Assembly (NCBI RefSeq): GCF_031326225.1
Contig: NZ_CP133720.1
Coordinates: 4,464,001 to 4,528,000 of the forward strand
Length of the DNA: 64,000 bases
Direction: 5' to 3'
Origin: Undibacterium cyanobacteriorum
GTDB lineage: Bacteria; Pseudomonadota; Gammaproteobacteria; Burkholderiales; Burkholderiaceae_D
The notes beneath the pieces are model-generated. The model worked only from the letters and a program-made list of their open reading frames with translations, did not search any database and was not told the origin of the DNA. A program made the translations under genes and the position numbers. The number at the start of each line of letters is the position of its first letter. The stretch's first letter is position 1. Positions 34,771 to 42,971 of this stretch are shown in pieces.

Positions 34771-35015
34771 ACTAAGTCTCCTGCGTTAGATCCCGATTGA
34801 TGAAATCTCGCTGTCCCATGCGGGACATACGTCGTATTAAAAAGATTCAACCTATCAACCCCATTTTGCAACCGATTGTCTAATGTCATTTGCTTAAAGT
34901 ACACCATTAGTACATCATTAGTACACCATTCGGGAATACTGTGCTTCTTATTTTCTATTTATTTTATTATTTATTTTTTTAAATTTCTTCTCTCGTATTC
35001 AAGGAACCCATAGGA

Positions 35016-36071
35016 ATGAGCTTCACATCCCCTCTCCGCCGCCTCGCCATTGGTTTAGTTTGTGGTTTCACTTTCAGCAGCATCACCATCGGGAGTGCGC
35101 ATGCACAAGCCGACGAAGCAAAGTATTGGGGTAAGGACGCTCCCGCGGGTGCCGATCACCCCTTGATTAAACGCTTCTCCGGCTCATGGCTAACAGCTTA
35201 TTCCCTCGCAGAATGGGACATCAGCAAATTCCCAAGCTCGGATGTCTTAACCAAAGATAAAAAATTCCAGGACCTCATCACACTAGAAGGCAAGCAAACC
35301 CGACTGCAATATCTCGCCCCACGCGGCAAAATGCCAGTCGAGGTATTCCGCAACTACCAACAAGCCTTACAAATCGCTGGCTTCAAAACGCGCTTCGTCT
35401 GCGAAACACAGTGTGAAAAACTGTACTGGGCGTGGAAAGACATGAACGAACCCAATAAGGGCATGCAGTTCGCCGAAGGTTATATCTATACGCCTAAAGA
35501 CAGTCGCTACAGCCATACCTCAGCCTTAACCAGCGATCGCGGCATGATGTTAGTGGGGACCATGAAAAAAGGCGGGCAAGATACCCATGTCTTGATTTAC
35601 ACCTCCTCAGCGGCCAACGACACTACCGGCTTAACCCAAACCTATATCCACATCGCCGAGCCTAAACCTATGCCTACCGGCCAAGTGTTCGTCGATACCA
35701 AGGCCCTACAGAATGGTTTGCAAGAAGAAGGCAAAGTCACTTTAAACGGCCTCTTTTTTGACACAGGTAAAGCTAGCATCAAAGAAGAATCGAAACCGCA
35801 ATTGGAAGAAATGGCGAAGTTGATGCAAGCCCAAGCCAATCGCAAGTTCTTCATCGTGGGTCACACCGATAATATTGGCAATTTCGACGCCAATCAAACG
35901 CTCTCTTTGCAGCGCGCCCAAGCCGTCGTCAGCGCCCTCACCGCGGCACCGTATCGTATCGCGGCCAATCGTTTGATCGCTAAAGGCAATGCGAACTTAG
36001 CGCCAGTTGCCAGCAACGCAGAAGAAGCAGGCCGTGCGCGCAATCGCCGAGTGGAATTGGTGGAACAGTAA
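35016..36071 (+). CDS. DUF4892-OmpA outer-membrane protein
   Basis: 351 residues. Signal peptide ending AHA. Residues 30-220 fit the DUF4892 type (ADHPLIKRFSGSWLTAYS, near-invariant start of that domain). Residues 235-351 are an OmpA peptidoglycan-binding domain (FFDTGKASIKEES, FIVGHTDNIGNFDANQTLSLQRAQAVVSAL, NRRVELVE) with the diaminopimelate-binding Asp and Arg in place. It likely tethers the outer membrane to peptidoglycan; the role of the N-terminal domain is unknown. Monocistronic, with a strong hairpin directly downstream. Confidence 0.9.
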   Translation: MSFTSPLRRLAIGLVCGFTFSSITIGSAHAQADEAKYWGKDAPAGADHPLIKRFSGSWLTAYSLAEWDISKFPSSDVLTKDKKFQDLITLEGKQTRLQYLAPRGKMPVEVFRNYQQALQIAGFKTRFVCETQCEKLYWAWKDMNEPNKGMQFAEGYIYTPKDSRYSHTSALTSDRGMMLVGTMKKGGQDTHVLIYTSSAANDTTGLTQTYIHIAEPKPMPTGQVFVDTKALQNGLQEEGKVTLNGLFFDTGKASIKEESKPQLEEMAKLMQAQANRKFFIVGHTDNIGNFDANQTLSLQRAQAVVSALTAAPYRIAANRLIAKGNANLAPVASNAEEAGRARNRRVELVEQ

Positions 36072-36078
36072 AGAAAAA

Positions 36079-36108
36079 TGCAGGTGTCGGTGATGACCGA
36101 CACCTGCA
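36079..36108. terminator. 13-bp-stem hairpin after the OmpA-family gene
   Basis: TGCAGGTGTCGGT and ACCGACACCTGCA pair perfectly around GATG, 8 bp after the stop. A short T run follows at about 36117 only. It is likely a terminator for the rightward gene. Confidence 0.7.
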
Positions 36109-36150
36109 ACACCAACATTTTTAAGCGCTAAGATTTCTCAGCGAAACCGT

Positions 36151-36342
36151 TTATGTCGCGGCCACGGCTTGCAAGGCAAGATCCCGGGTCTTTTTGGCGA
36201 TCTCCGCGCTAGTCTTAAACACGGCTTGTGCATGTGCCTCGGCTGCCGCATCACCCTTGGCCATAATCACTGCTTGAAACAACACCATATATTGTGCCTG
36301 TATAGCTGCGCTATAAGCAGCGTCAATTGCTTTCTCTTCCAT
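36151..36342 (-). CDS. small Ala-rich helical protein, hypothetical
   Basis: 63 residues with a good AGGAG site 7 bases before the ATG. About a third alanine, no Cys or Pro, strongly helix-forming (IDAAYSAAIQAQYMVLFQAVIMAKGDAAAE). No signal peptide and no recognised family. It lies 30 bp downstream of the M28 peptidase gene on the same strand and is probably co-transcribed with it. Confidence 0.6.
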   Translation of the reverse strand: MEEKAIDAAYSAAIQAQYMVLFQAVIMAKGDAAAEAHAQAVFKTSAEIAKKTRDLALQAVAAT

Positions 36343-36372
36343 TTGACTCTCCTCGCATCAATGATTTGTCAT

Positions 36373-38331
36373 TTACTTCTTCTGCCCTTCTCCCACAAAG
36401 GCCTTGGCCTCAGCACCAACACGAATCACACGCACTTGACGAATATCTTCCGCGGCACCTAGCTTCGCTACGCTGTCTTGGCCGGCAGTGAGCTTGCCGA
36501 TGATGGGGAATTCGTTCGGTACTTTGCTTGCATCCGTTGCCAATAACATCTTACCTTGTGCATTGATCGCGAACACAGGTGTCTGCTTTGTATTACTCAC
36601 TGCAGTCGGTGTCAATGTTTCAGTCATGGTAGTGTCGGGCCAGTTGCCATTCAAACTCATTAGCCATTGCCCTTCTTGTTGGGTGATGTTACCGATAGCA
36701 GCCGGTGGAGTCGTTGGACGCGGAGCGCCCGGATTAAATGTCGCTGGTTTGTAATTCGTTTCCAATTGCCCGATCAAACGCGCAACCGTCGCCGGTGCTG
36801 CATTGCTCTGTAACTCGACCAAGACATTGCCTTGTGCCGTCACCACTTCTACATATAAACCCGCTGGCAAATAAAAACCTTCACGACTCAAATTTTCTGG
36901 TGCGTTGGCTGCCTCGTAAGCCATCAAGGCAATGGCGATAGCAGAGTGTTGTTGGGCCTTCGCATACGGCACGACTTCATTATAAGTATCGAGCAAGGTA
37001 TGCCAAGTGCGGCTGTAAACGAAGTCGGTTTTATTGTTGGCATTCGGCGTCGGTACACCTTTCATAGAAAAAGCTGAGGCATCGGTGCCCGCTAAAGCCT
37101 CGGCGCGTATCCTTGGATAATCACTGGTTTTGACTTCAAAACCGAACTCAGGATTGCCACCATTGACACCATTGAGACTCTTAGCCACACGCTCAAACGG
37201 CGCTTTCCAAGCACTTGGTACGGTAATGCCGGATACCGCGCCCGGTGCGCCATCACGATTGAGCATCATGACTACTTTATCCATTTCTTTTGCATGTCTT
37301 TCGGTGTAAGCCGAGGCGCCGACAATGCCCAATTCCTCACCAGCCGAGGCCACCATCACAATACTACGTTTCGGTTTGGCGCCAGCTTTCGCCAATAAGC
37401 GCATGGCCTCAATCGTTGGCGAAACACCCGAACCATCATCAACCGCGCCTGTCGCACTGTCGAAACTATCTAAGTGAGCACCGATGACCACGTATTCATC
37501 GGGCTTTTCGGTGCCAGTGATTTTAGCGACCACGTTGTGATACGGCACTGGCCCCGGATAAAACCAATTGCGGATATCAAATTCCAATTCGACTTTCTCG
37601 CCTTTTTTCAGCAGCGCTTGGATTTCATTGTAGTGATCCGCCGTCATCTTGATGTCCGGCATGGTCGGTAAAGCTTCCCAACTGGTTGGCTTGGCATCCA
37701 ACAGAGCTAAAGGTTCTTTGCCCGCTTGTATGGTGCCGAGCGCGCCTGCTTCCATTAATTTGAGACTCACGGCATCGGGCTTATATTCTTTACGGCCATC
37801 ACGTCCCATCCCGCGACTGTCGCCAGGGATCAACACCCAAGCGCCTTTGAATTCGGCCATGCGCGCTTGCGCTTCGGCTTCATTCGCCGGCCCCAACACG
37901 GCCAAACCGCGTTGCACGCCCTTAGTACCAGCGGTGTAGCTAGGCGTACCGAAACGTAAGCTCTTCTCACTCGGGGTGATCATCTTGCCAAACCATGGAC
38001 CGCGATTGAAACCGAGCGGTTGCTGCGCCGCTTCTTCCAATTCGGCCGCAATACCCCAAGCCCGCATTTGATCACGCGTCCAACGTGCTGCGTGACTGAA
38101 GTTATCGCTACCCGCCATACGACCACCGAAACGATTCGTCAGTACATCCAACCAAGTCATGACTTGTGGATCTTGGGTACCGATTTCAACGATTTTCTTT
38201 GCAGTGGCGTCTTGCGCCTGCGCGAAGCTTGTCACACCGCACAAGATCAAAATAGCGATGGCGTGTTTGCTCTTAGCAAACAGAGAGTGCGCTTGAGACT
38301 GAGGATAGAATTCGGGACGGGAAGCGAACAT
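36373..38331 (-). CDS. M28 zinc aminopeptidase with PA domain and C-terminal cyclophilin-like domain
   Basis: 652 residues, exported (signal ending SFAQAQ). A PA-type insert (GVQRGLAVLGPANEAEAQ...GAWVLIPGDSRG) is followed by the M28 core with zinc ligands: His and Asp in IGAHLDSFDSATGAVDDGSG, Glu-Glu in ASAGEELGIVG, Asp in MLNRDGAPG, His in RTWHTLLDTYNEV. After residue about 510 comes VEVVTAQGNVLVELQSNAAPATVARLIG, and at the end FPIIGKLTAGQDSVAKLG. These match the first and last parts of cyclophilin-type prolyl isomerases, with a shortened middle lacking the usual active-site arginine motif. The peptidase is secure; the second domain is probably not a working isomerase. It likely digests peptides in the periplasm. 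Confidence 0.9.
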   Translation of the reverse strand: MFASRPEFYPQSQAHSLFAKSKHAIAILILCGVTSFAQAQDATAKKIVEIGTQDPQVMTWLDVLTNRFGGRMAGSDNFSHAARWTRDQMRAWGIAAELEEAAQQPLGFNRGPWFGKMITPSEKSLRFGTPSYTAGTKGVQRGLAVLGPANEAEAQARMAEFKGAWVLIPGDSRGMGRDGRKEYKPDAVSLKLMEAGALGTIQAGKEPLALLDAKPTSWEALPTMPDIKMTADHYNEIQALLKKGEKVELEFDIRNWFYPGPVPYHNVVAKITGTEKPDEYVVIGAHLDSFDSATGAVDDGSGVSPTIEAMRLLAKAGAKPKRSIVMVASAGEELGIVGASAYTERHAKEMDKVVMMLNRDGAPGAVSGITVPSAWKAPFERVAKSLNGVNGGNPEFGFEVKTSDYPRIRAEALAGTDASAFSMKGVPTPNANNKTDFVYSRTWHTLLDTYNEVVPYAKAQQHSAIAIALMAYEAANAPENLSREGFYLPAGLYVEVVTAQGNVLVELQSNAAPATVARLIGQLETNYKPATFNPGAPRPTTPPAAIGNITQQEGQWLMSLNGNWPDTTMTETLTPTAVSNTKQTPVFAINAQGKMLLATDASKVPNEFPIIGKLTAGQDSVAKLGAAEDIRQVRVIRVGAEAKAFVGEGQKK

Positions 38332-38472
38332 GATGGTCTCTTATTGTGATTAGTCGGATTGAGCGAACAAGCGAACGGACGAACAAGCTAGCTCGCCCGA
38401 CTTCGACTCTCAGGACTGTCGCAAGTTCCATCAAAGTGCTTAAGGCTATTTAAGCCCCCCTTAGGAAAAACC

Positions 38473-39381
38473 CTAAGCAAAAATATCTTGCTTGGCTCGC
38501 TCACTAATCGCCGTCACGGCGGGATCTTGCAAGCGGCGCTCGGTAGTAATCACATAGATTTCTTCGACCAACTCAGGCACATCAAAGACCGCCTTGACGC
38601 CATATTGATGCATGACGTCTTGTTTCATCGCTGATGGCGCGAAAAAGAAGCCCGCGCCTGCGCGACCGAAGGCTTTCATCAAAGCACCATCATCAAACTC
38701 ACCGACAATCACTGTTTGCAATTGCTGATCCGACATCCAACGCAAGATTTTGCTTTGCACCGCGGCGTCTTCACTGGGTATCAAAAATGGTGCGCCTTTC
38801 AAGCATGCTGGATACTTACCTTTGTATCGCTTCGCCAAGGCGGGCTCGGCAAAGATGGTAAGTCCACATTTACCGAGTAAATGATTAAAAGCACGCACGC
38901 TGATTTGACTACTGACGCTACTCAAAGGACGATCTGCAATCACGGCATCGATTTTGTGTACCGCCAAATCGCCTAACAGCAATTCCAAACGACCTTCGCG
39001 ACAATGTAAGCGCACGGGTTCACTTAACTGTAAGGCAGGCTCCAACAGTTTATACGCCACCACCTTGGGCACGGCATCCGCAATGCCAACCCGAAAGGGA
39101 CGTCGGCGCGCTTGCAATTGATTGCGTAGGACATCCAGTAACTGATCACCGGTCGTGAAAATATCATCGGCATACACCATGATGCGTTGACCGGCTTCTG
39201 TCAGACTTAAGTTGCGTCCTGATTTTTTGAATAACTCGACGCCCAAACTTTGTTCGAATTCATTGATCTGACCACTCACCGCATGCGGCGTCAAATGCAG
39301 CTGCTCCGCTGCTTTAGCGATACTGCCGGTCTTCGCCACCATCCAGTAATAGCGTAGATGCTTGTAATTCAATGACGCCAT
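38473..39381 (-). CDS. nhaR: LysR-family regulator, NhaR-like
   Basis: 302 residues. N-terminal winged HTH (NYKHLRYYWMVAKTGSIAKAAEQLHLTPHAVSGQI) and substrate domain. The phrases FRVGIADAVPKVVAYKLLEPAL, VRLHCREGRLELLL and VIVGEFDDGALMKAF closely follow E. coli NhaR, the Na+-responsive activator of nhaA and osmC. No antiporter gene adjoins it here; the CPA1 antiporter at 4417 is 34 kb away and of another family, so the target must be elsewhere. AAGG upstream supports the start. Confidence 0.88.
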   Translation of the reverse strand: MASLNYKHLRYYWMVAKTGSIAKAAEQLHLTPHAVSGQINEFEQSLGVELFKKSGRNLSLTEAGQRIMVYADDIFTTGDQLLDVLRNQLQARRRPFRVGIADAVPKVVAYKLLEPALQLSEPVRLHCREGRLELLLGDLAVHKIDAVIADRPLSSVSSQISVRAFNHLLGKCGLTIFAEPALAKRYKGKYPACLKGAPFLIPSEDAAVQSKILRWMSDQQLQTVIVGEFDDGALMKAFGRAGAGFFFAPSAMKQDVMHQYGVKAVFDVPELVEEIYVITTERRLQDPAVTAISERAKQDIFA

Positions 39382-39450
39382 GGTCTACCTTTCGCTTGCG
39401 CTGTGTTTTTACTAGCGAGTATCGCGTTGTGCTAGTGGTAAAGCATCATT

Positions 39451-40062
39451 CTACCCGCTAGCTGGATGATGTCGAGCAGAGCGACTCCGCTCCGCCGACG
39501 AAGTTTGACGACGCAGGGCTTGCAAGCGTAGCAAATTCCAATAACGGCTGGCACGCCATACTAATTGCATGAGGAGATAACTCGATAACGCCAAGCTCAT
39601 CGCCAACACCACCATACCAATCACCCATGGCAAACCTAAATCAAGCACCCATTGCCACCAGAGTTCGATACTCATGAGCGGCGCTTGCCAGTCGGTTTCT
39701 GGCAGGGCTGGTAAGCTACTCCACTTGGTGTCTGCGCCATGCAAACCCAATAGCCACTGACCGAGGCTGTAGGCAGCCATATAGATCGGCACGATGGTTA
39801 AAGGATTGGTTAAGAAAGTTCCGACCACCGCCATGGGCAAGTTAAGTCGAAAGAAAAAGGCGAGGCTGATCGCCGCAATCATCTGCAAAGGCCCGGGAAT
39901 CATGCCACAGAAAACACCGGCGGCTAAACCCCAAGCGACTGCTTCACGCTCGACTCGCCACAAACTGGAGCGGTCAAAGTGGTGCGTGAAACGACGGCTA
40001 ATTGGAATACGTTCTATGGTTTGCCGATCCGGCAAAATACGACGAAGAAATTTCTTGGGCAT
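39451..40062 (-). CDS. DUF2062 membrane protein
   Basis: 203 residues. Three or four hydrophobic segments with the DUF2062 hallmark: GVFCGMIPGPLQMIAAISLAFFFRLNLP followed by GTFLTNPLTIVPIY. The C-terminus is Arg/Ser-rich. The function of the family is unknown. The preceding genes, hpf and the TerB-like gene, are on the same strand, with a 13-bp inverted repeat in between, so it may form a separate unit. Confidence 0.85.
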   Translation of the reverse strand: MPKKFLRRILPDRQTIERIPISRRFTHHFDRSSLWRVEREAVAWGLAAGVFCGMIPGPLQMIAAISLAFFFRLNLPMAVVGTFLTNPLTIVPIYMAAYSLGQWLLGLHGADTKWSSLPALPETDWQAPLMSIELWWQWVLDLGLPWVIGMVVLAMSLALSSYLLMQLVWRASRYWNLLRLQALRRQTSSAERSRSARHHPASG

Positions 40063-40080
40063 ACCAGTGCCTTTCGCTCT

Positions 40081-40120
40081 GCATGAGTGCCATCAGCACT
40101 TTGATGAATGGCACTCATGC
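40081..40120. terminator. inverted repeat between TerB-like and DUF2062 genes
   Basis: GCATGAGTGCCAT pairs perfectly with ATGGCACTCATGC around a 14-base loop. No T run follows on either side, so it may be a terminator of weak type or a protein-binding palindrome. Confidence 0.45.
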
Positions 40121-40144
40121 AAAGTTTCAGGGTGTGAACTCGAT

Positions 40145-40639
40145 TTAATAGTGGGTTTCTAAAATAGAGGGGCGGCGCTCAGTTGGCATTGGATGTGTAT
40201 ATTTGGGCGATGGATTTGGCTTATCCCCACTCATACTCGCATCTCCCAAAGTGACTAAATCCAACATCCAACGTTCAAGCGCCCTTGAAATCAAAATAGC
40301 CTCGCCATCACTCACGCGGCTATCGGCATCGACAATCGCGACCATCCATGCCAACAATAGTTTTTGCAGTTGCGGATCTTCAATCTCGGCCAGCAAGCTG
40401 TCGATCAACTCCGGCGACATTTCAATTTGACCGTAATGCGCACCGCATAGCAACATGTCTTCGCACAGCGTATGCACAATCTTCTCGAATTCATCTTCGC
40501 TTAAGCCGAGCTTTTGTACCATCTCATAACCCGCGACGAGTTCCAGCTCAGACTTATCTAAGCCACCGTCAACTAACATCGCCAATGCCACAATTCGCGC
40601 CATCGCTTGTGGACTATCTTTTTCGTAGCTACGCATCAT
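40145..40639 (-). CDS. TerB-like tellurite-resistance-domain protein
   Basis: 164 residues. All-helical TerB-like core (ARIVALAMLVDGGLDKSELEL, LLLAWMVAIVDADSRVSDGEAILISRAL) containing two acidic VDGG/VDADSRVSDGE loops that in TerB bind Ca2+. A Pro-rich C-terminal tail follows. Two consecutive ATGs (40639, 40636) follow GGTGAGG; the second has the better spacing. It begins 11 bp after hpf, so the two are co-transcribed. The exact role is unknown. Confidence 0.75.
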   Translation of the reverse strand: MMRSYEKDSPQAMARIVALAMLVDGGLDKSELELVAGYEMVQKLGLSEDEFEKIVHTLCEDMLLCGAHYGQIEMSPELIDSLLAEIEDPQLQKLLLAWMVAIVDADSRVSDGEAILISRALERWMLDLVTLGDASMSGDKPNPSPKYTHPMPTERRPSILETHY

Positions 40640-40650
40640 GTCCTCACCAA

Positions 40651-41025
40651 TTAAAAACGTTCAAGAGATTCGTTTTCTTCCACGCCTTGCTCCGGCCAGT
40701 GCTTGTGCTGCACGTGGCTGTGTTCGCGCTTACGCCCTATCCGCTTCGACAGCAGATGCTCGGCGCGACCAATCGCACGGTCGATCGCGACATACATATC
40801 GGTCTCGGTATCGTGCACGAGAATTTGTTGGCGACCGGCCAAGGGAATTTGGATAAGACAATGTTTGTCCTCACCACCGCGTGGACCATTCACATCCGAT
40901 AGTCGCACTTTGACAGTGCGCACTTCGTCCAAGGCCCAGTCAGTAGCGAACTTGAGGCGACGATAAGTGTGTTCACGCAAACCCTCGGTGAGTTCAAAGC
41001 CGCGTGCTTGGATGTCGATATGCAT
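40651..41025 (-). CDS. hpf: ribosome hibernation promoting factor, HPF/YfiA family (short form)
   Basis: 124 residues with AGAGGAG before the ATG. It follows the family pattern: MHIDIQARGFELTEGLREHTYRRL, VKVRLSDVNGPRGGEDKHCLIQIPL, and DMYVAIDRAIGRAEHLLSKRI. The basic surface binds the 30S channel and keeps ribosomes idle in stationary phase. The short form lacks the dimerisation domain of long HPF. An acidic tail (EQGVEENESLERF) replaces it. Confidence 0.85.
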   Translation of the reverse strand: MHIDIQARGFELTEGLREHTYRRLKFATDWALDEVRTVKVRLSDVNGPRGGEDKHCLIQIPLAGRQQILVHDTETDMYVAIDRAIGRAEHLLSKRIGRKREHSHVQHKHWPEQGVEENESLERF

Positions 41026-41118
41026 TGCTAATCTCCTCTTTAGAATGTCGCACCATATTGCGCGACATCCTTAGTGTAGGGATCAGCAAACTGTATTTCA
41101 AATCGATTAATTGGAGAG

Positions 41119-41143
41119 GATTGCTCGAAAAAATCGAGCAATC
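41119..41143. terminator. hairpin downstream of halogenase 3
   Basis: GATTGCTCGA and TCGAGCAATC pair around an A-rich loop (T-rich read leftward). It lies 42 bp after the halogenase stop codon and upstream of hpf, and would separate the two transcription units. Confidence 0.5.
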
Positions 41144-41184
41144 TCGTGAGGAGGACAAATCGCTAAACTAAGTTTTCGGACAGA

Positions 41185-42699
41185 TTAAGCGGCTTCACGT
41201 GCCATGCAATGGGCACGAATATAATCCAAATGGCTTGGCATGGCATCGACGCATTTGCGTATCACCATTTGTGTGTTGTACAAGAAGCCAGCGATTTCTT
41301 CTTGACTACGTTGATCAACCACAGGGCTATAGCGACGTGGCCGCATGCCTTGTCCATGCATCACTTGTAGCCAACTATCTTCGGGGAAGAGCTCTTCGTT
41401 TTCGCGCAAAATACGACCATTGCTAGCGAACAGATCCAACTTGATTTGCAAGCTTTCGGGTACTTCCATCTCGCGGCAGTATTTCCAAAACTCGCTATCT
41501 TCGCGGGTATTGACCTTGTAGTGCAAAATCAAGAAATCTCGAATTTGCGCATACTCTTTGTCGGTAAGGCGATTGTAATTGTCGATATCAACTTGATCGA
41601 AATCTTTGTTTGGGAAGAAGCTCAGCAAACGCATGAGTCCTGTCTTCACCATATGAATGCTGGTTGACTCCAAGGGCTCCATGAAGCCACCGGATAAGCC
41701 AATCGCGAGACAGTTTTTATTCCACGCTTTTTTACGCTTACCCGTTGTGAATTTGATTTGGCGTGGTTCCGCCAACACTTGGCCATCGAGATTATTCAAA
41801 AGGATCTGCGTGGCTTTTTCGCTATCCATGAATTTGCTAGAGAACACATGACCATTGCCAATCCGATGTTGCAGAGGAATGCGCCATTGCCAACCTGCTT
41901 CATGTGCCGTCGAACGTGTATGCGCTTGGCTTGAGCCACCTAGAGAGCATGGCACCGCGATCGCTGTATCGCATGGCAGCCAATGGCTCCAATCTTCGTA
42001 ACCCGTTTGTAAGGCTTGTTCAATCAAGAGCCCAACCATGCCAGAGCAATCAATAAAAAAATCGCCAGCGATGACGTCGCCATTCTCCATCGTCACCGAT
42101 TCAATAAAGCCATTGTCGGCTTTCAGATTGACCTTAACGATCTTACCTTCAGTACGTTTGACGCCGCGTTGCTCGGAATAGCGACGTAAATATTTGGCGT
42201 ACAGACCCGCATCGAAATGATAGGCATACGATAAATCAGACAAAGGAGAATTCGGTAAATCAGGACGACCGACACTGAATTTTCCCATCAAACTCGCGAC
42301 GGTGTTGATCGAGAAAGGCTCTAAGCCATCGACCAAACCGAGTTGATTCATCTTCAGCCAGTAGTGATAGAAATTCGCCATAGGCTGATCGCGTCCCACC
42401 GAACCGAAGCCGTGGAAATACTTGGTCCCTTTCACACCCCAGTTAACGAATTCAATCCCTAACTTGAAAGTGCCTTGTGTATTGCGCAGAAAATCGTTCT
42501 CATCGATCCCGAGATGCGTATTGAAATTGCGAATGCTCGGAATCGTCGCTTCACCAACACCAATGGTTGAGATCAAATCGGATTCGATGAGGCGAATCCG
42601 ATGTCCGTTCGGCAGCAGTTGTGCCATGGTCGCGGCGCTCATCCAACCGGCGGTACCGCCGCCAACAATCACGATATCTTGTATGCGTTTATCAGACAT
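41185..42699 (-). CDS. flavin-dependent (tryptophan) halogenase-family protein, copy 3
   Basis: 504 residues from the ATG at 42699 (GGAAG upstream); the frame runs on to 42783 without a ribosome site. IVGGGTAGW at 11-19, Lys79 in TFKLGIEF, WQWRIP and EPLESTSIH all present. Over the second half it is nearly superimposable on copy 2 (GNGHVFSSKFM, FTTGKRKKAWNKNC), so the two share recent ancestry. It lies 272 bp downstream of a large TonB receptor carrying two LacI-type operators upstream and is probably co-transcribed with it. The gap between them contains a hairpin, which may reduce its expression. The substrate is unknown. Confidence 0.9.
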   Translation of the reverse strand: MSDKRIQDIVIVGGGTAGWMSAATMAQLLPNGHRIRLIESDLISTIGVGEATIPSIRNFNTHLGIDENDFLRNTQGTFKLGIEFVNWGVKGTKYFHGFGSVGRDQPMANFYHYWLKMNQLGLVDGLEPFSINTVASLMGKFSVGRPDLPNSPLSDLSYAYHFDAGLYAKYLRRYSEQRGVKRTEGKIVKVNLKADNGFIESVTMENGDVIAGDFFIDCSGMVGLLIEQALQTGYEDWSHWLPCDTAIAVPCSLGGSSQAHTRSTAHEAGWQWRIPLQHRIGNGHVFSSKFMDSEKATQILLNNLDGQVLAEPRQIKFTTGKRKKAWNKNCLAIGLSGGFMEPLESTSIHMVKTGLMRLLSFFPNKDFDQVDIDNYNRLTDKEYAQIRDFLILHYKVNTREDSEFWKYCREMEVPESLQIKLDLFASNGRILRENEELFPEDSWLQVMHGQGMRPRRYSPVVDQRSQEEIAGFLYNTQMVIRKCVDAMPSHLDYIRAHCMAREAA

Positions 42700-42775
42700 G
42701 CTGATCTTCCTTCGATGTTCTTGTAGATCTGGGTCTTTACTGCTTTTCATTGTACGCCGACTCGATAACAAAAAA

Positions 42776-42971
42776 GAGTCCAATGCCGTCGATCATAAGG
42801 ACCAAGACAATTGGACTCAAGGATGTTCGCTGGAGAGCGTGGTAAAACTTTCACCTTTACTGACATCAATCTCTGTGGGTTGAGTTCGATGTCAGTTAGG
42901 TGTCACAACAACGACCGGATTAGTTATTGACTAGCTTAATGGCTAGCTTAATGACTAGCCTGGTAACTAGA
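42776..42971. repeat. inverted and tandem repeats between TonB receptor and halogenase 3
   Basis: GAGTCCAAT (42776) pairs with ATTGGACTC (42810); CTGACATC (about 42859) pairs with GATGTCAG. Then TGACTAGCTTAATGGCTAGC-type units repeat four times between 42925 and 42970. The hairpins could attenuate read-through from the receptor into the halogenase gene. Confidence 0.55.

Noticed and set aside
36373..38331. Working prolyl isomerase activity of the M28 protein
   Set aside because: The middle of the cyclophilin fold, with its catalytic arginine motif, is not visible.
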